The notes under the pieces: model-generated | What the model saw: the letters and a program-made list of their open reading frames with translations, nothing else | What the model was told of the DNA's origin: nothing | Databases searched by the model: none | Source of the DNA: Triatoma infestans | Taxonomy: Eukaryota; Arthropoda; Insecta; Hemiptera; Reduviidae | Assembly: GCA_011037195.1 (NCBI GenBank) | Contig: JAAEAF010004368.1 | Coordinates: 91,628-155,627, forward strand | Reading direction: 5' to 3' | Length of the DNA: 64,000 nt | Made by a program: the position numbers and the translations under genes | Shown: positions 34,150 to 45,061 of the stretch, piece by piece | How positions within the stretch are numbered: the first letter of the stretch is position 1 | Layout: each line of letters begins with the position of its first letter

Positions 34150-34300
34150 GAATCCCTTCCCTAGCTTCTGGGTGTGGAGTACTTTAGGCGCTGGTTGAGC
34201 GTATCTCAACCTGTCCTTAAATGGGTCATGCGGTGGGGAATGGGGAATGCCCGAATGGGCATCTCTGCTGTGGTAAGGCCTTGCACTAATATCTCTAATA
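34150..34300 (+). repeat. Second copy of the GC-rich repeat
   Basis: CCTAGCTTCTGGGTGTGGAG, GTGGGGAATGGGGAATGCC, GGGCATCTCTGCTGTGG, TTGCACTAATA match the minus strand of about 25880-25990 with gaps. Function unknown. Confidence 0.55.
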
Positions 34301-34541
34301 TCACTAATATCTGTAATCGGATCCGAAGAGAGAGATCCATAGCAGCGAGAGAGACATGAAATTAGACGGGATCACTCTCTTGCTTAGAGCAGGCTGCTGT
34401 GAGAGAACTGTTTAAATATAGCTACGGGCGAGTCTACCGGAAGTCTTGCAGCAGAGTTAACACAGCAGTCATAGCGTGTCAACAACATATCTCTGTTTCT
34501 CACCCTAAATCTCTCTCTATTTTATATATATTAGTATAAAG

Positions 34542-35747
34542 GAATTTGTTGACCGTTGATGAATTATGTTATGAAGAAATTTGGTGAGGATCGAGTCAAA
34601 GAAAAAAAGTATTCAATTATGCCAACGTTTCGCCAAAATTTCCTGTCTTTATCATAGCTCTAATATATAGAAAGTTGTGAAGATATGGAGAAAGAATTTT
34701 TAAACATACACATTTATTACAGCGCAAAAACATAAAAAAGAAAATTAAAAGTTACTAGTGTCTTGTCTTAAATCATCTACAGAAAACGTCAGAAAACTTC
34801 TACTTTTCTGTAGATGATTTAAAACAAGACATTAGTAACTTTTAATTTTCTTTTTTATGTTTTTGCAATGTTTTTTAACTTTGTAATGGAAGGTGTGATG
34901 AGGAACATCCTCACGAGCCCAGGAGGGACTATATGCAACCGGCTAACTCAGCAAATGGCCTACGCTGATGACGTGGTCATTTCATCCAGAACATTGTCAG
35001 CAATGTCTGGAGTTGTTGAAAAATTTGATAAGGGAACGAGTAGTTGGGGGCCTAAAATATAAATGACCTTAAAACCGCGTACGTGAGAATGTCGCTGGAA
35101 TCTCCTAGAAGAGGACAATAAACAATAAAGTTTCTTCAGCATGAATTTCCGGTCGAACAAGAATTTAAATATCTTGGGACGTTATTTACTGCAGATAATG
35201 ACATGGTAACAGAAATAAAAGCAAGGATTGCTGCAGGGAATCGTTGTTACTATGCAGTCCAGAAGGTTTTAAATTTCAACACAATATCTCTCTTAGTATG
35301 AGAGTGTTAGTGTATAAGACCATAATACGACCGGTAGCGATATGTATGGCAGCGAAGCGTGGGTCCTCATAAAAGCGAGTGAGAGATTTCTCAACGTGTG
35401 GGAAAGGAAAATATATGGTCTGAAGAGGGTTAATGGTGAAATTAAAATTTTGAGCAACTCTGAAATTAGAGGAAAGTATAGCCAGCTGGACATAGTTGCT
35501 ACTGGTTAAAAAGTATAGGTTGAGATGGTTGGGTCATGTGGAGAGGATGGGTATAGAAAGAGTTCCCAAAAAAATATTATATGGCATGATTGGGGGAATG
35601 AGAAAGAAAGGAAGGCCACGTTATGAGGTGGCTGGAGGACGTAGAGGAGTATTGGAGTCAAGAGAGACGGAGGAGGGAGGCAGTTGATAGGGAAGAATGG
35701 AGGAGAATTGTTGAGCAAACCTTGGTCCTCAATGGGCCGTAGCGCTA

Positions 35748-35783
<36 letters not shown>

Positions 35784-35950
35784 TTTCTACGATGTAAGAA
35801 ATGTGTATGTTTAAAAATTTTTTCTCCATATCTTCACAATTTTCTATATATTAAAGCCTTGATAAAGACAGGAAACTTGGGCGAAACGTTGGCATAATTG
35901 AATGCTTTTTTTTTTCTTGACAGATCCTCACCAAATTTCATCATAATATT
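34542..35950 (-). mobile_element. Foldback/Penelope-like candidate, copy 2, carrying an RTE-like LINE
   Basis: Same family as 19614-20796. Left arm 34542 to about 34800, right arm about 34810-34870 plus 35781-35950. Inverted landmarks: GATGATTTAAAACAAGAC, AAAGTTACTAGTG, ATGCCAACGTTTCGCC, CTCTAATATATAG. Here the left side has the extra ~36 bp (AATTTGTTGACCGTTGATG), the mirror of copy 1, so the full end is constant and the opposite end is ragged. 13-bp flanking direct repeats with one mismatch support insertion by reverse transcription. Confidence 0.7.
34871..35780 (+). pseudogene. 5'-truncated RTE-like LINE with YADD reverse-transcriptase motif
   Basis: Longest of three sister copies. Begins in the RT palm domain: QQMAYADDVVISS (catalytic YADD, frame 34868-35062), then after frameshifts EFKYLGTLFTADND, EIKARIAAGNRCYYAV, and KKYRLRWLGHVERMG..KKGRPRY (35496-35687). 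Several frameshifts and stops. The 3' end is a GA-rich microsatellite (35753-35780). Flanks ATGTTTTTGCAATG (34857-34870) and ATGTTTCTACGATG (35781-35794) agree at 11 of 14 positions, an aged TSD. Inserted in the right arm of the foldback. Confidence 0.85.
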
Positions 35951-36070
35951 TATTAGTGTAAAGTGCAGGCAGCTTGTGCTACTTTTCAATTACAAAGTGT
36001 TCAGCTTTACTTCTAGTTCATTTATCGATCTAACCAAATTTCACTCCTTCTCAAACCTATTTATTATACT

Positions 36071-36300
36071 TCTCTTAAATAGCTCTTAAATTTTATTTGT
36101 AACATTTTCCTGGGAAAATTGATTTCTGGTAGAATACTGGCGGGAAACTGTAGTATTATGCTTTCCTCTAAAATACCATTTTGGTACAGAACGGTTTTTA
36201 CCACCTTCATAATATACATTAGTAGCATCGCCAGATTCAAATTTGAAGAAAATCTGCTAACCAAAAAGGAAAATTTTACAGAGAGGTTTTGAGATTTTCA
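36071..36300 (+). repeat. Decayed Rep1k module
   Basis: TTTTATTTGTAACATTTTCC, GGAAAATTGATTTCTGG and AGATTCAAATTTGAAGAA blocks, without termini. Confidence 0.5.
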
Positions 36301-36304
36301 AATT

Positions 36305-37309
36305 TTTTACTTTCTCTTAGTCCTAGTAAGAGGAAGTATTGTAATCATGTCAAATTTTCGATATCGAGTTTTCACCGGAAATATCCGTTTTCCCCTGAGA
36401 CCAAAAAGTGGTTTTGAGCAAATGGTCTGTGTGTGTATGTGTATGTATGTGAACAGCATAGCTCAAAAATGAAAAAGCGTAGAAAGTTGAAACTTGATAT
36501 TCCATTTAGGTATAACCATGGGATCTGACAGTACGTTATCTGCCAAAATTCCTCAACCGGAAGTACCGGTAGTATACTTTACTAGTTTTTTTTTTTTACA
36601 TTTTGGCGATTTTCTCAAAAATGGTTCCGACGATTTTGTTTAAACTTGGGATATCAACTGCATATACAATGAGATAAAAATTTTAAACATTTCTCCGAGA
36701 AAATTCATTTAAGGGCACTTTTGGGGGAAGGTGTGGGGTTAGGTTTACATCTAAAATGCTCTTTCAGTTTATTAGACAATTCTGCCATCGAAATAATGTT
36801 AATAAGAATTTCGTTTGTTAATAACATGTTGAAATTTCGAGTTTGAAAAAATCGGATAACCGAAAGTGCGTTTATCTTAAATGATTTATTCACTTTTTCG
36901 TGATTTTCTCAAAAAATACTCCGAGATTTTCTTGAAACATCGTATATAAACTAAACATGCAATGATCTACACCATTTATTTAGAACATTTCTCTGGGAAA
37001 ATTCATTTAAGGGCACTTTTAGGGGAGGGGTAGTGGTTATGTTTTTCTCTAAAGAGCTATCACAGTTGATTATACAATTCTATCATCCAAACAAAATTAA
37101 TTAGAAATAAATAGATGGCTAAAATTCCGAGTTTTAAAAAAATTAGTAAACCGGTGAGTGAGGTTTTACTGAACAGTTTTTTTTTAGTTTTCGACGAATT
37201 TCGTTAAATATGGTACACAAACTATAAAATTTGTCAATTATAATTTTGAGAACTGGAGTAAGAGAAAGTTGTGTGAGAGTTTCACACCAGATTTTTTTTT
37301 TTTTTTTTT
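36305..37309 (+). repeat. Rep1k copy H
   Basis: Complete: TTTACTTTCTCTTAGTCC start, short TG tract at 36426-36444, modules beginning ACCGGAAGTACCGG (about 36556) and AACCGAAAGTGCG (about 36859), end GAGTTTCACACCAGATTTT. Confidence 0.88.
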
Positions 37310-37490
37310 AACGGTTACAACGATTTTCTTTAAACTTTGGAATGCTTATTGTATAGATTAGAAACGTATCACTTTTATTTGTAATATTTTTCTTGAAAAA
37401 AATTGATTTTAGTGGGGGTATTGGGGACTCTGTCGGTTAATTTAAATTTAAATTTGCACAGACTTTATTGGTTGTTGGTTACTGTTTTGT

Positions 37491-38283
37491 AAAAATCTGG
37501 TGTGAAACAGTCACACAACTTTCTCTTACTCCCGTTCTCAAAATTATAATTGATAAATTTTATAGTTTGTGCACCAAATATAACGAAATTCGTCGAAAAC
37601 TGAAAAAACTGTTCAGTAAAAGCGCACTTCTGGTGTACTAAATTTCTTAAAACTCGGAATTGGCCATCTATTAATTTCTAATTAATTTTGTTTGGATGAT
37701 AGAATTGTATAATCAACTGTGATAGCACTTTAGAGAAAAACATAACNNNNNNNNNNNNNNNNNNNNNNNNNNNNNNNNNNNNNNNNNNNNNNNNNNNNNN
37801 NNNNNNNNNNNNNNNNNNNNNNNNNNNNNNNNNNNNNNNNNNNNNNNNNNNNNNNNNNNNNNNNNNNNNNNNNNNNNNNNNNNNNNNNNNNNNNNNNNNN
37901 NNNNNNNNNNNNNNNNNNNNNNNNNNNNNNNNNNNNNNNNNNNNNNNNNNNNNNNNNNNNNNNNNNNNNNNNNNNNNNNNNNNNNNNNNNNNNNNNNNNN
38001 NNNNNNNNNNNNNNNNNNNNNNNNNNNNNNNNNNNNNNNNNNNNNNNNNNNNNNNNNNNNNNNNNNNNNNNNNNNNNNNNNNNNNNNNNNNNNNNNNNNN
38101 NNNNNNNNNNNNNNNNNNNNNNNNNNNNNNNNNNNNNNNNNNNNNNNNNNNNNNNNNNNNNNNNNNNNNNNNNNNNNNNNNNNNNNNNNNNNNNNNNNNN
38201 NNNNNNNNNNNNNNNNNNNNNNNNNNNNNNNNNNNNNNNNNNNNNNNNNNNNNNNNNNNNNNNNNNNNNNNNNNNNNNNNNNN

Positions 38284-38330
<47 letters not shown>

Positions 38331-38464
38331 AGACCATTTGCTAAAACCACTTTTTTGTACTCAGGGGACCTCAAAACGGATATTTCCGGTGAAAACTCGA
38401 TATCGAAAATTTGACACGATTACAATACTTCCTGTTACTAGGAGGAGTAAGAGAAAGTAAAAAA
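37491..38464 (-). repeat. Rep1k copy I, containing the assembly gap
   Basis: 3' end AAAATCTGGTGTGAAACAG at 37494, first module to 37746, then N 37747-38283, then (CA)n 38301-38324 and the 5' hairpin end. The gap length equals what the missing middle of a Rep1k should occupy, so the gap is probably the unresolved module/TG region. Confidence 0.85.
37747..38283. other. Assembly gap (537 N)
   Basis: Unknown bases. Any frame running through it is meaningless. Confidence 0.99.
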
Positions 38465-38799
38465 GTATTACTATTGTGTCAAATTTTCGAAAGTAAGTTT
38501 ACTGTGAATAAACGTTTTGAGGTTCAATAATTCTGAAAAAGTGATGTTTAGAAAATTGTGTATGTGTTTCTTTGAACTCAAGAATAAAAAATTTTAAAAA
38601 AATGCAGGAAGTTGTAGCGTAAGGTACTGAGATTGTATGTAGGTTGGGAGCGAATGAATCTATGTTAAAAGTAGAATACAGTAACTTGTACTGTAATGTA
38701 CAGTAACTTAATTATGGTTTTGAATATTTACTTAGGATATCTCAGGGACAGGGTCTGAGGAACGTATAGCAGTGTGATGGATGCAAAACATTAAAATAT

Positions 38800-39240
38800 A
38801 TTAATTTATAAATAAATCAAAATTATCAAAATATGTGACATACCCTTGCAAAAGGGCAAGCCAGATAGAAGAAGTCCAGTTACTGGCATTGTACTACCCC
38901 TTCTCCTCAAAGGGGAGGAATTGAAGGAACAAAGAGAAGAGATTCTTTTAAGGACAGACTTGTTCTAAATATCAAGGTGGAAACAACGGAACACTACTTT
39001 AGGAATCGCTCTCTAAATATCTGTACCAGTTTCACAATAAATTAAATAAATTTGTAATATCAAATAAGTTGTAGTTATTATTTTAACAGAATATATTTAA
39101 TTGTTAGCAATGGTGATTTCTTTATTATTACTAATACTTCATTCTCTTTTAAACTTACATACTTACAAGCCCTAATACGAAACCGCTCGTGCTACTTACT
39201 TACAAACACACATCACGCCATTACATTACAGCAGTATTCC
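38800..39240 (-). repeat. Dispersed repeat R2, copy 2
   Basis: Reverse complement of 25230-25690 (AATTTATAAATAAATCAAAA, GGCATTGTACTACCCCTTC, TTAAGGACAGACTTG, AAGGTGGAAACA, ACCGCTCGTGCT). Confidence 0.7.
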
Positions 39241-39822
39241 TTTGATTGGGAAAAAGAGAAGATTATTTGGAATAACGACCAGAAAGGTATGACTTTAAAG
39301 TTAAGGTAGTATGTAGAAGGAAGGATGCTCTTGAGCTTCGAGAGCACCCCGCCCCTGGGATATATCAGCTTTAGTTAAATAATATGATAATAGGAAGTAT
39401 CACAATCAGCGACCTATTATTATGGTATCAAATTATCGACAACCAGATTCGTTTGAGTTTTTGAATCATGTTACTGTAATTCATGCGGATGTTCCTTTTC
39501 TTTTTAGGATACTACCGTAGGCCCGTTTATTACTACTGCTAAAGCCATATATGTACAGTCGTCACCGGCTAGTTCGGAGATATTGTCGTACCTGATTCGT
39601 CCGTCTACATCAACGTACATTCATACAAGTTTTTGTACGTCATCACTTAGTGTGGCTCGTGTTAGTGGATGCGAACAAGATCACCATCATTTCAAATGGG
39701 TTAAATCCGTTTATGTATGATTGTGATAATGAACAGATTATAAATTGTAAAGTAAAACTTTTATGCGTACTTTGGGTTAATAGATTCGTTTGATGTTCAT
39801 TTGAATACCGGTCAGTCTAAAA

Positions 39823-39966
39823 ATGTGTGAGACAATCTTGATGGATACTATAATAGCCGAATATAATGAAGAAAGTATTAATGCAGCGGATTATCATTTT
39901 CCTGCTGAGAATGATGTTAACGATTTTTCTGAGACTGTACAGAAAGTATTGGAGTATTTTTTATAA
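39823..39966 (+). CDS. 47-codon ORF, unknown, inside the large inverted-repeat element
   Basis: Starts MCETILMDTIIAEYNEE and ends KVLEYFL before TAA. Acidic, with codon use that does not look like low-complexity DNA. Upstream at 39509 a strong splice-acceptor-like CTTTTCTTTTTAG precedes an open stretch (DTTVGPFITTAKAIYV..., to about 39717) in a different frame. It could be a fragment of a protein-coding interior of this element. No family recognised. Confidence 0.25.
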   Translation: MCETILMDTIIAEYNEESINAADYHFPAENDVNDFSETVQKVLEYFL

Positions 39967-40045
39967 TAACGGTAATACTTAAGGATGATATTACGAAAAT
40001 ATATTATGTTCCGTAGACTACAGATATGGGATACACTACGGACCA

Positions 40046-40282
40046 ATGTATATAAAAAGAAGTTTATTACGCCTAGTACGAAAATTTAGAATTAAATTTA
40101 ATCCGAAGGCTAATACGATCGAAGCACCTACTATTTTAAATGATTCTAAAACTTTTGGTGAATTTGATACTTGTATAAATTTAAATATTAATCGCCCACC
40201 TCCATTGCTATATAAAAGGCCTTTTTTAGTAGTGAGAAAAAGTGTGATTCAAAATCTATGGTGGTACTCAGATGATTGTTAG
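40046..40282 (+). CDS. 78-codon ORF, unknown, inside the large inverted-repeat element
   Basis: MYIKRSLLRLVRKFRIKFNP...NLWWYSDDC. Basic N-terminus, proline run RPPPLLYKRP. No recognised domain. Listed because it lies, with the 47-codon ORF, in the only stretch of this element that looks coding. Confidence 0.25.
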   Translation: MYIKRSLLRLVRKFRIKFNPKANTIEAPTILNDSKTFGEFDTCINLNINRPPPLLYKRPFLVVRKSVIQNLWWYSDDC

Positions 40283-41169
40283 CTATGTAAGTAACATGTA
40301 GAGTAAGAACACATTATGGATTTCTGTTTCATTTAGCTAAATGTTAATTTCGGATTGTGGAATTTTTGATACATAAATTCCTATCGGATCCCAAGTTGGT
40401 ATCCAAAAGGAATGTCAAGTTTTTAACTTTGTAGCGGTAGTTAAAATTTTATTTTCTTGGCCATTAATGGGCTATAATTATGAACAAGAAGCAAGTATAG
40501 AAATGAACAATAACAAACTAGAAAAGAGTACAAATACTTCAATTAATAACTGGGAGATATATTTGATAAATACAGGAAGAAATAAAGCGTATAGATAATA
40601 GAATTATAAAGATAAATTATTAGAAAAGTTATCTAAATAGAAATCGATACAAATAATAATATATTATTTAGCAATTAATTACTTATAGGTGTATGGCCAT
40701 AAGATAATAATTAAGTTACAGAACATTACAGTACAAGTTACTGTATTCTACTTATAACTTAGATTCATTCCCCCCCTAACTACATACAATCTCACTATCT
40801 TTCGCTACAACTGCCTGCTTTTTCTTTTCATTTTTGAGTTCAAAGAAACATACAAATTTTCTCAACATCACATTTTCAGAACCAGAACCTCAAAACGTTT
40901 ATTTCCAGTAAACTTACTTTCGAAAATTTGACACAGTAGTAATACTTTTTTGCAAAAGTGTAACTATTAACCAACAAAGTTTGCAAATTTAAATTTAAAT
41001 TAACTGACAAAGTCCCCAATACCCCCCCCCCCTAAAATCAATGTCTCTGTTCGTTCAAAAACGTTTTTGTTCACTAGTCTCTGTGATGTTGAGGTGTTCT
41101 CAACTTTTTATTTTCTAAATTTATATATAAGTTTTTAAATTTGTTATGTTTTGAAAATTATTTGATAGT

Positions 41170-44100
41170 TTTTTTTTTTATGCCTTTTTCTTCATGTCTG
41201 ATTCCTTAATGTCTCTTCTACTAGATTATAGTTTTTTATTGGCATTAATCTACTGGAGACCCTCTAGCGAGTATGATTATTATCATTACATATTGTCAGA
41301 AATTATTGAGGATTTAATTGCTGAATACCCAGACTTTCCTATTATAATCGGGGGGTGATTATAATTCGAGAATTGGCTCATTAAATAATTTAGATGATGA
41401 TATTTTTCATAATGTAACTTTGTTGCCAACCCGGGACTCTTTGGATCCTGTTATGAATACTCGAGGAAGGTTATTGGTGGAGTTGATGGAGGAAAACGGG
41501 ATGTTTGTTCTGAATGGCCGCCTGCCGACAGATTTACCAGCACAATTCACTTTTCTTTCTAGGCAAGGCTCTAGTGTTATTGATCTGATATGGTGCAATC
41601 TTAATTCGTTAAATATCATTTCCAGCTTTAAAGTAAAGAATTTAAATATTTTAAGCGATCATCTTGCTTGTTCTCTGAAATTATTTACATTTCGCGATGC
41701 ATTCTATGATCTAGACTATACTCCATTAACTTATCAAACGAAATTTATTTGGAATGATAATTTAAAAATGGAGTACAGTAATTTAATTGATACTTCCACG
41801 CATTTATACTTTAATAGTAATAACTGCGACGAGCTATATCAGAATCTGAATTCTGCTATTGTAGAAACTGCTTTATCCCTAAAAATGATTAGATTCCAAA
41901 AAATAAGTAAAAATATAAATGTTAATTTAAAAGAAAATAGATGGTTTGATCTTGAGTGTCGTGAAACTAAACACACTTTGAATTATTGTTATAGAAAATG
42001 GCGTAAAAATAAAAATGACAGTAAAGCATTAGAGTCTTTCCTAGATCTGTGAAATATATACAGAAATTTAATTAAATATAAGAAAAAAGAATTAAAGAAA
42101 TTAACTATAAAAAACTTGGCGGCGGCGCGGAATTCCAAACAATTTTGGTCCATTATTAGAAGCTTGTCTCCTTTAAGGAGTGAGGTACCAGCAATAGAAC
42201 TTGAAAGGTGGCATCAGTTTTACTCTAATCTTTACCCGCCGAGGGTAGCCCTGGATAACTTGGAAATATGTTATAGTAACAGTGAGTTGGAGCAGGAAAT
42301 TTCTTTAAGTGAACTGCAACAAGTTTTGGCTAATTGTAAACCTAACAAGGCTCCTGGTAGGGACTTGGTTTCATATAACTTTTATAGCAATCTTTCTGCA
42401 GCTTAGCAACATTATATTCTGAATATGTACAATCTGATAATGCGGACCCAAGAAATTCCTAGAAGTTGGCTTTAATTGATCTGAGAATGTTGTATAAGAG
42501 AGGTGACGCGTCGGATCCTCAGAATTATAGGGGAATAGCATTGTTAAATAGTCTTCCAAAGTTGTTTACCTCAATACTGCTGAACAGATTAAATACTTGG
42601 GCCGAACATAAATTAACTGAGGAACAGAGTGGTTTCAGGCGGAAAAGAGGGTGCACTGATAATCTGTTTGTTTTGGCTTCTGTTATTTCCCTTAGATTGT
42701 TGAATAACAACCCGTTTTTTGCAATATTTGTGGACTTCCGGAAGGCTTTTGACCTTATTTCTCATAGAATATTATGGCAGAAATTGATAAAATTGGGAGT
42801 TGGTACTAGGTTAACTAAGATTATAAAGTGTCTATATGACAATGCCAAATTCTGTGTATCAACTACTCTTGGAAGTACAACTGACTTTGAGGTAACGTCT
42901 GGGGTCCTACAAGGAGAACCTCTGTCGCCTTTATTGTTCAACTTATTTATAAACGATATTGTACAGTTTTTTGAATCTCAGGGTGCCTCATCACTTTCAA
43001 TTGACAGAAACAATCGATTGCTTCTCTTGTCCTATGCAGATGACATAGTGTTGTTTGCGAGCTCCTTGCCTGACATAAATGAAAAGCTGTCAATCCTTGA
43101 AAAATACTGTTATGAAAATTCTCTCTTTGTTAATTCAGCCAAAACTAAAATTGTTTATTTCTCCAGGAGTACGCGTTCAAAGAAATTTCGCAGTGTGTAC
43201 TTTTCGGGGGAACGGATAGAGTTTGTCAACTCATTTAATTACTTGGGTTTGCCATTCAGCTCCACGGGTAAATTTTTTCAAGCTTATCATTATTTCAGTG
43301 CCAAAGGCAATATGGCAATAACCCGTGTACATAAGCTCTTAGTAAAATCTCAAACCTCAGATACTAAAGTAAGAGACAAATTACTGAATGCCTTAGTCAA
43401 GTCCACTCTATTGTACGCTGGAGAAATATGGGCATTTAACTATTTTACAGAAATAGAAAAAGTGCAGCTGAAGTTTATTAAACAAATTTATAATATTAGT
43501 AAATATACGCCAAATAGTTTTGTCCGTTTAGAACACAGTCTTGTCCCATTAAAGGTCCAAGTATTTAAAAGTATGATTAGAATTACAATTAAAATACTGG
43601 AGATGCCCGCAACTCGTCTACCTCGCATCTGTTTTGATGCTCTATACGCTAGAGATTCTCGTCCGTTTAACAGAATTAGATATAACTGGGTTACCCAGCT
43701 TAAAGAAATGTTGATCTCTATAGTTTCGTTAGACGATCTTACTCCAATGAATCCCGCATTCTTAAAAGCTCAAATTAAAAATCTGGACCAAAAACTCAGG
43801 AATGCCTGTATAAGTAGAGGATATTACCTACGTGGTTGACCGTTGTAGATATAACGCACTGTACCGTCATATAAGTAGTTTGGGCAGTGTTGAGCAATAC
43901 CTTTCTTGGTCTGTTTCTATTAAAAAAATTCGTTTAATATTGCAACTTAGATTAGCCAATCTTAATAAGACAAATATCTACTTCAACGGTTGTACATATT
44001 CTTTTGATAGTTCTGATATATGCACCATATGTAAACTTAATGCTTCGGACTCACTGTTACATTTTATCTTTTCTTGTCAGGTTTTTGAACCTTTCAGATC

Positions 44101-44480
44101 TTGTGTACTAGGCGACTTTATATCAACTAATGTATCTGATTCAGACAGTTATATAAATCTTCTAACTATCAAATCTGTTAATCAAATCAATGCAATTTTT
44201 GACTATATCAATCTATCTTTAAGAATAAGAAGCTTCCTGTTGAATGAATGGTAATTGTTTTTGTTTCTGATTTATATTCTCGAGAAAAGTTTATACCTCT
44301 TAGTTATAGATTGAGTCTAAATTATGTATTCATAATATAGGTATATTAGTGTTATTTCCTTATTGTAACTACCTACTATTATTATTATTTTTACAGTTAT
44401 TAATACTAAGTTTTTCATTATGTAGCTTTGAAAAGCCATCGAATTCCCTATTTTCTTGGTTAAAGAATAAACAAAGAAAT
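41170..44480 (+). pseudogene. LINE-F: endonuclease, reverse transcriptase and C-terminal zinc-knuckle, broken
   Basis: Most complete LINE in the window. Endonuclease part: LALIYWRPSSEYDYY (from about 41240), GGDYNSRIG across a frameshift in the G run at 41350-41356, then VIDLIWCN and LSDHLACSL (AP-endonuclease C-terminal motifs) in the frame 41420-42052. In-frame TGA at 42050-42052, then NKAPGRD (RT start region), TAG at 42404-42406, frameshift near 42470. RT continues in 42466-43839: QNYRGIALLNSLPKLF, EQSGFRRKRGCTDN, FVDFRKAFD, TSGVLQGEPLSPLLFN, LSYADDIVLFAS (catalytic Asp pair), FNYLGLPF. A last frameshift at about 43835 leads to CTICKLNASDSLLHFIFSCQ (43832-44254). No RNase H domain. The N-terminal third of the endonuclease and any ORF1 are missing. 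Five lesions: inactive. Clade not assigned. Confidence 0.92.
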
Positions 44481-45058
44481 GGTAATTTATATTTTAGTTA
44501 ACTGTCAGTTTTTTCTTTTTTCTTGATTTAGAAATTGCTTTTTGAGATTATTTTTACATATACGTTATAATTTGTGTCTTATATGAATTATTATATTTCT
44601 GTATTGTCAAACTCCATGCTATAGGAGTAATCCTAAAAGCATTATGTACTAAATAAAAATAATAAATACTGTCTGCTTCTTTGTTCTTCGCATCTCATTA
44701 CAATAGTAGAATTATAAATTTTACTGTCGTGATACTTTAGAGAAAAGGCTTAATTTTGCTAAAAATACATTTTCCTTAAAAAAATGTTTCTAATAAAAGT
44801 GATAGGCATTTATATGTTTAGATAACATTAGAATTTTAAAGAAAACTCATTGGAACCATTTTCTTCAAAAGAAAATTTGCAAAATTGCAAAAACATTCAG
44901 AAACGTTTTGCATTTCTAGGTTTTGTCCAAAATATTATTGTTCGAATAAGGTAATAGTTGCTACCAAGTTCGCTAAAAACATTTTTTTTTTACTAAGTAA
45001 GTAATTTTGGTAAAAACTTTATTTCGAAAATTACGACACGATCGCAATACTTGCAGAA
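44481..45058 (-). repeat. Possible LINE-F 3' UTR, then decayed Rep1k
   Basis: Up to about 44670 AT-rich sequence ends TAAATAAAAATAATAAATAC, which may be the LINE-F 3' tail. About 44700-45058 is a decayed Rep1k in reverse order (AAATACATTTTCCTTAAAA, ATTTTAAAGAAAACTCATTG, CGAAAATTACGACACGATCG). Confidence 0.5.
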
Positions 45059-45061
45059 AAC

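Larger units (their letters stand above)
34312..36070 (+). mobile_element. Diverged LTR-2, split by a foldback insertion
   Basis: Left piece 34312-34541 (TGTAATCGGATCCGAAGAG, TTTAAATATAGC) and right piece 35951-36070 (GTAAAGTGCAGGCAGC, AAGTGTTCAGC, TTCACTCCTTCTC) join to give the order seen in LTR-2. Between them the foldback 34542-35950 is flanked by TATTAGTATAAAG and TATTAGTGTAAAG (34529-34541, 35951-35963). Confidence 0.65.
37400..41050. mobile_element. Large inverted-repeat element of unknown class, with Rep1k copy I inserted
   Basis: Left arm: 37400-37490 (GGTATTGGGGACTCTG, TTAATTTAAATTTAAATTTG) continued at 38460-38710 (AAGTATTACTATTGTGTC, GCAGGAAGTTGTAGCG, AGTAACTTGTACTGTAATG). The right arm is its inverse at 40720-41050. 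Arms are about 330 bp and clearly alike but not identical. Internal part 38710-40720 contains R2 (38800-39240) and the small ORFs below. Part of each arm resembles an old Rep1k 5' end. No transposase seen, so the class is open; a decayed large-TIR DNA transposon or two inverted old repeats are both possible. Confidence 0.5.

Noticed and set aside
35506..35829. 107-codon minus-strand ORF with SLSLSL runs
   Set aside because: Antisense of the RTE-like LINE and its GA microsatellite tail.
37678..38374. Three ORFs of 205-219 codons on the minus strand
   Set aside because: They consist mostly of the N gap translated as X.
39475..40290. Polinton/Maverick or endogenous virus interior
   Set aside because: Long inverted arms suggested it, but no polymerase, integrase, ATPase or capsid motif can be read, and the ends do not give a direct 6-bp duplication.
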